Part shown: piece after piece, positions 56,738 to 64,000 of the stretch
Layout of the letters: the number at the start of each line of letters is the position of its first letter
Numbering within the stretch: position 1 is the first letter of the stretch
NCBI GenBank assembly: GCA_963383645.1
Contig: OY726563.1
Span: forward strand, 31,601,575 to 31,665,574
Reading direction: 5' to 3'
DNA length: 64,000 nt
Source: Muscardinus avellanarius
Lineage: Eukaryota; Chordata; Mammalia; Rodentia; Gliridae
Made by a program: the position numbers and the translations under genes
The notes under the pieces: generated by a model
The model's database searches: none
Told to the model about the DNA's origin: nothing
What the model saw: the letters and a program-made list of their open reading frames with translations, nothing else

Positions 56738-56860
56738 GGTGGTAGAATTCTTAAGATATGATTGGCTCATGAGGACTTGACTCTCATAAATGGAATGTTA
56801 TCTTCAAAAGTGGGTTAGTTATCACAGGAGTAGCTTTACTATAAAAGCAAGCTCTCTTGC

Positions 56861-57098
56861 ACAATAAGTGTTCTCTTTTTTTAGGGGTTTGGGGATTGAA
56901 CCCAGGGGTATTTGACCTCTGAGCTACAGCCCCTGCCCTATTTTTTATTCTTTATTTTGAAACAGGGTCTCACTAAGTTCCAGAGGGTCTCACTAAGTAG
57001 CTGAAGCTGTCCACAAACTGCGATCCTCTGGTATTAGCCTTCCCAATGCTGGGATTTACAAGCGTGTGCCACTACTCCCGGCTTACAATAAGTGTTCT
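56861..57098 (-). mobile_element. B1-dID SINE with TSD (third nested)
   Basis: SINE 56875-57084 with a perfect 14-bp TSD acaataagtgttct at 56861-56874 and 57085-57098. Confidence 0.9.
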
Positions 57099-57339
57099 TT
57101 TGCTTCCACTTTCTTACTCTCTGTAATACTCTCTTGCTTCTACTTTCACTCTATGTGATGCCCCTTGCGAAGTTATGGTACAAGAAGGCCCTCATCAGAT
57201 ATTGGATTAGGTATTAACTTGATACTGGACTTTTCAGCCTCCAGAACTGTGAGAAAAAAAAAATTTCTTTACAAGTAACCCAGTTCATGGTATTCTGTTA
57301 TAGCCACAGAAAACTGATTGATAAACTATTCGTGATCGT

Positions 57340-57560
57340 TGCACTCAGCACACTAGAAATAAAAGGGAACTTACCTAACCATGAGAAATGACATCTATGG
57401 ATGCAATAGAAATTTACTCTTACTGATGACAAAATCAAAAGACTGTCTTTAAGATCAGAAAATATAACAAGGAAGCCTTCTGTCACAGCTATTCAACATT
57501 GTATAGGACGTCCTAGACAGTGCAATATAACAAAGGAGAAAAGTTTAATGCAAAAGTTTA
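57340..57560 (+). mobile_element. old L1 ORF2 remnant
   Basis: 'ttcaacattgtataggacgtcctagac' type sequence and 'gcaatataacaaagg' resemble the L1 RT region; heavily decayed. Confidence 0.45.
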
Positions 57561-60500
57561 AAAAGAATAGCCTTTGCTGAGGGAATGCTGACAAGGAGTG
57601 CCAAGACATCCTGCTGCCTCGGCATCTATGTGTTGAGACCCCCCACTCCACATAGTTAATCGGCAGAACGCCCCGAGAAAGAGGGTCGTCTCTGGCCAAA
57701 GTACCCCCCACTTTTAGATACCCTTCACTATTATTCCTTTTAACTTTCTACACGAATTGCTCTGATGGTGTGAGATTAGGACTATGAAAAAGAAATTGAG
57801 TCCGTGGATATAAATTTTCTAATAATTTGTCTAAACGTCCTTGGCTTTGCTCAATAGTAAGGAAAAAACTGGCCAGAACTCAGATGCTGTGATAAGCATT
57901 CCAGCTGCAGCAATCACAAAGGGTCTCACTCCTATCACTAGGTTAAGCTATTAACTCCGGTAACCGATAGCTCAGTTTAAGGAAACTTTGTTTACCCTTG
58001 AGATCCTGCCTAGAGACAGAGAAGATAAAATTTTGTGTGTGACTTCGAAGCAATTTAGTTGATGAACAACTTAGTTGCCAAAATACAATAGAGCCAAGGA
58101 GAAAGATTGTTGACCTTCACGCCCAGTGTGAGCGTTCCCCGAAACAGGGAGAATGCCGCATGGCTAGAAATGAAAATGACAAAATAAAGGACAGATATTC
58201 TAAATATATATGTATGAAGGAAAGGAAATACCGTAAGAGTAGGAAAGCACTTTTTCATGAAGAAGAGTTTATCATAAGAACGTCCCGACTGGAAAGAAAG
58301 GAATTAGAAAGTTAGAAGCAGGTTGCAGAGGGTTTGTGATAAGGAAATGGATTATTAGAGACCAATAGGCCTTTAATAGGCTTTTTGTCTAAAAAAGAGT
58401 GTTCAGCAGTTAAGGAAATACATCTGACAACTAAATCCAAGAACTTCACAGTGTTATTTGTGGTGTCTTATTTGCCATGCTGTGTTGTGAGTTTTTGTAA
58501 GCTTTCAGACTTCAGAAGGCAAAGCGGATGAGATCTGAGAGACTCCCATCGCATCTCCCTGGACCGCCACAGCTCCCCATGCTTGTCATATGGATATAGA
58601 TGGAAACTTCAAAAAAGAAAGCAAAAGAAGATTCCATGAGAAGGCGTATTCTCCAAGCCCTGGGCCTTGGGCGTGCCTGTATTGCCTTTGGAATTTACCT
58701 TTGGACCTGCCCTGCTGCAATATCGGAAGAAAGATCCGGAGCTTGTCTCCTAAATGCTGGACTAGTCATTTACTTTGTTTATATGTAATTTACTATTGTT
58801 TTGCTGTGATTGCCCCCCTTCCCTTTCTTTTTTCTCCTATTATTAATCTCACTGGTGAAGGGTATAAATTTCTCTGGGTTCCTGTAATAAATTGTCATTG
58901 GCTCAAGAAGCCTTTGTCCACCTCAAATTCTTTCCCAAGCGCCGTACCTAAAAACTTAGGGAATTCATAGAGGCGAAAGAATTGCTGCAGATAAGTTTCT
59001 GCAGAACTCCACCTGCCTTTTGCCCCATCTTTCTGAGGCTCCCGGTCGCGAGTGGACTTGCCCCCACAGGACTGAGCCCGTCGGTAACAAAGGAGCATCA
59101 TGCAAATGGGAAGAAGGATTGTCCCCCTTCTTGCTTTCTGATACCCTTCTACTGCCTCATATTGGTAAGGAGCTAGCTGGATGATGAAAACTGTAATTTG
59201 CAGAACCCCCACCTTAGCATTTCCAGGTAGAACACAAAAAGGTGGATTGGAAGCTGAGAGCAATAACTGGCATGTTCACTCAGGAATAGTTTTACCTAGG
59301 TATACCATTCAGTTTACATATTTGAGCCTCCTTTTGTTTTAGCAATGTTTTCTTGATTTATTTCTGTGAATTTTTTGCTGTTGCATCGTGTAGGCCTTAC
59401 ATATTTTTTTTTTCATGTGGGCTACAGATTGGTGAAAAAAATCACCTTATCTACATACCATACAACTAAATTCTCAGTTTGTTTGGCAGGTATGAATGAA
59501 TCTAGCAGCAGGAAGCTGGCTACACAGTGTAGCAATGCTCTACTTCTCAGAGTTCTCTTCACCAACACTAAACTCTTAACAGGAGAATACAGCTGCCATT
59601 TCCACTTTGTGTTCAAGGTGAAGTCTTGCTGTATCTAAGAAACTTAATTTCATATTTGTAATACAGAGTGAGACTCTGAAAAGTACGAATGATGTCACAA
59701 ATATAGATTTACTTTTTTTCATTTCCAGGTCCACTTTATAACCCCAAATCCCTTCTCCTGGTGTCTGAGGAAATAAATACAAGCAAAAATAATAATAATT
59801 TAAAGATGAAAATGATACAGTAACTGGTTTCAGGATTCTTTCATTTCTCTTTCTGTTTAGAGCCTTTAACAAAGCTGTCCCTGAATCTATACCTTTAAAG
59901 AGATCATACACGTGAAGTCCAATTGCAGGTTATTTTATCCATGTGCTGATGTAAACTTTAGTTTGCATGGAAACCAAAAATGAGGTCTGTAAATTGCATT
60001 TTGTTTAAGGGTGATTACTCCCTGCCATACTGATGAGTGCGTGGGCGGATTTGCGAGCTCCCACTGCTCATCAGGCATCCGCTATTCTTCATCCTGATAT
60101 AGTCATCTTTTGCATGTTACTTTCTCAAATGGTAAGCTTCATCTAAAATTAGGCACTTTACTAGAGACATGATTTGAGTCACAATTTGATGGTTTCTAAG
60201 CTGAAAGGGTAGGGTAGGGGAGCTGACAATAACATCAGCTACAGGAAGCTGCCATGAATGGCTCTACTTACTTGACTGGAATCTGAAAGGACAGGAAGAA
60301 TCCCAGTATTCTCAACCGCCTTATCTTCTGGTGACACTTTAGAGCAGGCTCTATCAATTTTGATTTTCAGTGACTCCGGCTTTACTAGACCTGCTTACAT
60401 TTTTAGGTCTACCTTGTATAAAAATAATTATACCCTGCCTCCCACAAGCTGCCAAACTATCTGCACTCAAACTTCTTGAATGCAATTCCCATAACCTTCT

Positions 60501-60834
60501 CACCAGTTATCCTCTTGAAATGTGAATTCCATTCCTGCCACCCTATTGAAACCACCCACTGATGTCACAAATGACCCACTAATTGTCCTTTCCATTGCTG
60601 TCTTTTTTCCCTGTTCCTCTCTATCTCATTCCAGTTTTTTCTTTCCATCTTTTGGTGCACTCCGCCACCCTCTCTAAGTTGATTTTATGACATTGGATCC
60701 TCTTTGTTCTCCTAATTCTGATGCTTTTCATATGACTCCTGCTCTCAATTTCTTCCTCCTCTCAATCCTGAAGGCTCACCAGAACTCTATCCTTGGTCCT
60801 TACTTTATCTCTTGTGAAGTTTTATGTGGCAGTC
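57561..60834. other. unique DNA, possible undefined LTR around 58840-59200
   Basis: No gene or well-defined repeat. A TATA-like 'gggtataaat', an AATAAA at about 58886 and a CpG-containing 'cccggtcgcgagtgg' (59040) could belong to an unknown LTR, but no ends, TSD or second copy is visible. Confidence 0.3.
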
Positions 60835-60889
60835 AGATATCTGTCACTGTGGCAAAATATTGAAAAAAATCTAATTGAAGGAGAATCTT

Positions 60890-61096
60890 TTTTTTTCTTT
60901 TCTATTTTATTTTATTTTTAGTTTGTCTGGTACTGGGGATTGAACTCAGGAGAGTTCTGCCTCTGAGCCACACCCCTAACCCTTTTTTCTTTTTGAAACA
61001 GGGTCTAAGTTTCTGGGGCTGGCTTCGAACTTGAGATCCTCCTGTCTCTGCCTCCCAAGTACTGGGATTACAGAAATGCACTACTATACCCAGTTG
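60890..61096 (-). mobile_element. B1-dID SINE, antisense
   Basis: 'ggtactggggattgaactc' to 'gcactactatacccagt'. Confidence 0.85.
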
Positions 61097-61255
61097 AAGA
61101 AAGATTTCTTTATGCTCATTGTTTTAGAAGTATCAGTTCATGGTCACTTGACTCCATTGTTTCTGGGCTCCTGGTGAAGCAGAGCATCATGGCAGAGAGC
61201 AAGTGGTGGAGCAAAGCTGCTCATCTCACGGTGGTCAAGAAGCAGAGAGGGAGCT

Positions 61256-61465
61256 GGGCGTGGTGGCGCATGCTTCTAATCCCAGCATTTGGGAGGCCGA
61301 GACCAGAAGATCGCAGTTTGCAGACAGCCTCAGCTACTAAAGTGAGGCCCTCCACAACTTAGTGAGACCCTGTTTCAAAATAAAGAATAAAAAACAGGGC
61401 AGAGGGTGTAACTCGGAGGTCAAATGCCCCTGGGTTTCATCCCCAGACGTGAAAAAAAAAAAAAG
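61256..61465 (+). mobile_element. B1-dID SINE
   Basis: gctgggcgtggtggcgcatg head, 'gaccagaagatcgcagtttg' variant, A tail. 'agcagaga/ggga' and 'agcaga/gggga' flanks mark the TSD. Confidence 0.85.
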
Positions 61466-62189
61466 CAGAGGGGAGAGAGGCCAGGGACAAAATATAGTCT
61501 TCAAGGGCACACCTCCAAGGGTCTACTTACTCCAACTAGGCCCCACCTCCTAAGTTTCCATTGCCTACCAATATCCCATTACATTATGAATCCATCAATA
61601 GGGTTAGAGTCCTTGTGATCCAATCACCTCTGCAAGGTCCCACCTCTCAACACTGCTTCCTTGAGGATCAGTCCTTCAACATGGGAGCTTTGAGGGACAT
61701 TTCAGATCCAAATCATAACCCTTGAGTATATCAATGTCCATGGTTTCTTCTACCAAACCTACATCTCTCTAAGGCAGTTACTTCCATCAAGCACTGTTGA
61801 TATATTCACATCTTTCTAATGGATATAACTCCTCTGATAATTCAACAGTATCTCAGTCTCAAAAGGTCCAGTGGTAAATATATTATGTTCTTCCACAAAT
61901 TTTATCCTTTCTCAAAGGCTCAGAGCCTATGTTTGCTCCTTTCTCTCCCTAATCAATTGCCAAATCTAATAGCTCTCTTCCTTTTCAATATCTGAATCTG
62001 ACCCCTGCGATCCATACTTACTACTACTGGCCTAGTCCCAATTCTCATGTGCATTTATATTGTCTTGTAATAAAATTCTAATTTCTCTTTCCCACCCTTT
62101 CTTGTTCCAAGTTGTCATATGTAAAAAAGTTGAATTCATTTTCTAAGGCACAACAGAACATGACTAATGCATTTTCCTATATCATGATG

Positions 62190-62440
62190 ATTATGACATT
62201 ACTAGGTGATAGAACTTTTAGCTCCGTTATAATCTTGTGTGACCACTGTCATGTATGTGGTCTTTCATTATGTGGTGCAGGACTACCAGGTTTATTATAT
62301 GATCTAGATGAGTAGAAGGCGGGATCAATCTAGTTTTGTGCAAGTTCACTCCATGATGTGTGATGTTAAAATAATTCCAGGACTCATTTGTCACAACCTA
62401 TCCTTGTTAAGTGACACATAGCTGTATATTAGACATTGTC
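62190..62440 (+). mobile_element. ancient interspersed repeat, class uncertain
   Basis: 'tgtgaccactgtcatgtatg', 'gtgcaagttcactccatgat' and 'ccttgttaagtgacacatag' resemble a widespread old mammalian DNA-transposon-like repeat. I cannot assign the family. Confidence 0.35.
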
Positions 62441-62601
62441 AGTGATCCACCTAGATGGCTTCAGATCCTTTTTTTTACCATTTTACTCTTATATAACCTT
62501 TCTCCATCAATTTCAGTGTTCTTTGAATCGCTAATATTTTTGGTGAGCTCTACTTCCTCCCTCTTCCTCCTTCCCCTCCTACTCCTTCTTATTCTTCTTT
62601 A

Positions 62602-62775
62602 CTAGGGATTGAACCCAGGAACAATCTACCTCTGAGCTATACTTACAGGCATCTTTATTTTTCATTTTGAAATAGGTTCTCACTAAGTTGCTGAGTCTGT
62701 CTTCAAACCTGCAACCCTCCTGTCTCAGCTTCCCAAGTACTGAGATTACATGCATACACCACTGTAGCAGGCAGG
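62602..62775 (-). mobile_element. B1-dID SINE, antisense
   Basis: 'ctagggattgaacccagga' to 'catacaccactgtagcagg', preceded by a CTT/CTC-rich tract. Confidence 0.8.
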
Positions 62776-63141
62776 TGAGCTCTTCCTGAAAAAGCCACCT
62801 TGGTACTGTACTGGAGCTGCTTTGCCCACAAGATCAGAGGGTTAGATCTGGATGTTTCTAAAATCCCATTCTATCCCCAAGTGGCAGTTAACCAATGACT
62901 GAGCGTATAAAAGCACAGATGCCTGACCCCAAGATGGTAGAGTGTGGAGGCCTAACTCAAAACACAGTTTCCCTGTAGGATCAGGCTAAAGTCACCTATT
63001 GTAGGAGTTCTGTCAACATCTCTTACTTGTCTTGTTGTACTTCTCTACTCCCTAACCCAACTGCCTGTCTCTCAAAGTACATCTGCCATGTGTCAGGCAC
63101 CATGCTAAATATGCATATAATTAATTTTATTTAATTTAACC

Positions 63142-63143
<2 letters not shown>

Positions 63144-63177
<34 letters not shown>
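63144..63177 (+). repeat. (ATT)n microsatellite
   Basis: About 11 ATT repeats. Confidence 0.9.
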
Positions 63178-63319
63178 TAATAGATGTGAAACTGAAGCTT
63201 GGGGATGTTACAATTTTTCAAGGTTATATACCTGGATGGTGGCAATGCCAGGAATCCAAACGAGACTTCAGAGGCCACTCAGTCAACTGATTTGCCATGC
63301 TCCTCCTTGATACTGCTAT

Positions 63320-64000
63320 TTGGAAGGTAGACTTCTACAGTGACCCCCCAGTGATCCCTGCCTCCTGATATAAACACCCATATGCAATCCCCTTCCCATG
63401 AGTATGAGTTGGACCCAGTGATTTACTTCTAGCAAACAGAATATGGTAGAAAGTTATGCCATTCCATGATTTTATATTCTATATTGTTAGTAGATCATCA
63501 TTTTGGCTTTGGTGAAGCAAGGTGTCATGTTGAGGAGGCTCATGAGATACAGAACAGAATGTTGCCTCTTGTCCAAAGGTAATGAGGAGCTGGACGTGGT
63601 GGTGCATGCTTGTAATCCCAGCATTTGGAGGCTGAGACAGGAGGATCGTGGTTCACGGCCAGCCTCAGCTACTACTTAGTGAGGATCTTTGCAACTCAGT
63701 GAGGCCCTGTTTCTAAATAAAGAATTAAAAATTAAGGCTGGGGGTGTAGCTCAGAAGTAGAATGCCCCTGGGTTTTATCCCAAGTATCAAACAAAAAGAT
63801 AATGAGGAATTGAGGCCCTGAATCCTGCCAACAATCAGAGGAGCAAGCTTAGAAGTGAATCCTTCCCCAAGTAAGACTTTTAGTAAGACTCCAGTGGACA
63901 TCTTGACTGCATTCCATGAGAAACCTCAAACCAGAGGGCTCAATAAGCTGTGTATAGATTCCTGATCCACAGAAACTGGAAAATAACAGATAAAAGATAC
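63320..64000 (+). mobile_element. MLT1-type LTR, runs off the window, split by a SINE
   Basis: 'cttctagcaaacagaatatgg', 'ggaattgaggccctgaatcc', 'gacatcttgactgcattcc' and 'attcctgatccacagaaact' are MLT1-like landmarks on the plus strand. The SINE sits at 63590-63802. Confidence 0.65.
63577..63816 (+). mobile_element. B1-dID SINE with TSD
   Basis: SINE about 63590-63802; 'aaaggtaatgagga' on the left and 'aaagataatgagga' on the right form a 14-bp TSD with one mismatch. Confidence 0.85.

Larger units (their letters stand above)
56206..57325 (+). mobile_element. MLT1-type MaLR LTR carrying three nested SINEs
   Basis: LTR blocks at 56206-56242, 56446-56492, 56738-56874 and 57085-57325. They start 'gatatggtctgaatgtcttc', pass 'gaggacttgactctcataaa' and 'tcagcctccagaactgtgag', and end 'tattctgttatagccacag'. 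The LTR is class III (ERVL-MaLR), all on the plus strand; the SINEs are all antisense. Confidence 0.8.
60835..61730 (-). mobile_element. MaLR-like LTR repeat, antisense, with two SINEs
   Basis: 'agtatcagttcatggtcact', 'agcatcatggcagagagc', 'aggccccacctcctaag' and 'cttcaacatgggagctttgag' form a common mammalian LTR-type repeat in antisense. SINEs at 60890 and 61256 interrupt it. Confidence 0.45.

Noticed and set aside
58590..59263. Overlapping 122-126-codon frames near a TATA-like and AATAAA pair
   Set aside because: Frames on both strands overlap, no domain is seen, and LTR ends cannot be defined; only noted as a possible unknown LTR.

Overview
This is a stretch of mammalian nuclear DNA with no intact host gene. 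It is AT-rich, CpG-poor and packed with retrotransposons. The commonest repeat is a fusion SINE: a 7SL-derived B1 head joined to a tRNA-derived ID tail ('ctgggggtgtagctcagaggtagaatgcc...'). That B1-dID architecture is known from squirrels, dormice and mountain beaver. With the free ID SINEs and rodent-type L1 tails, it points to a rodent of the squirrel-related clade; I cannot name the species.

Layout. 1-2.5 kb: mostly unique DNA with one weak candidate terminal exon. 2.5-8.3 kb: an old twin-primed L1 split by a 4.76-kb composite retroelement. That composite carries two different GC-rich tandem arrays, L1-promoter-like monomers and an L1 3' tail, and is bounded by a 15-bp target-site duplication (TSD). 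8.3-20 kb: unique DNA with many SINEs and one short L1. 20-24 kb: MaLR LTRs, an ERVL-type pol remnant and a class II-like LTR. 28.9-32.7 kb: a gag-only gammaretrovirus-like provirus on the minus strand, with both LTRs, a tRNA-Phe-like primer site and a 5-bp TSD. 35.9-43.8 kb: several LTR families, including a 1-kb solo LTR inside a SINE. 45.4 kb: a 5S rRNA pseudogene. 46.8-48.5 kb: a second, shorter member of the composite family. 53.0-56.0 kb: an L1 derivative that carries 5' UTR, ORF1 and 3' UTR but no ORF2 (HAL1-like) and splits a SINE. 56.2-64 kb: MaLR LTRs riddled with SINEs.

The elements are linked by one machine. SINEs, the composite family and the HAL1-like element all show A-rich 3' ends, and where their ends are resolved, TSDs starting at TT/AAAA-like sites. 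This is expected if L1 reverse transcriptase and endonuclease moved them in trans. The most interesting result is the composite family. Two loci here share the order promoter-like monomer, 48-50-bp VNTR, L1 3' end, poly(A). This parallels primate SVA in design but is built from different parts.
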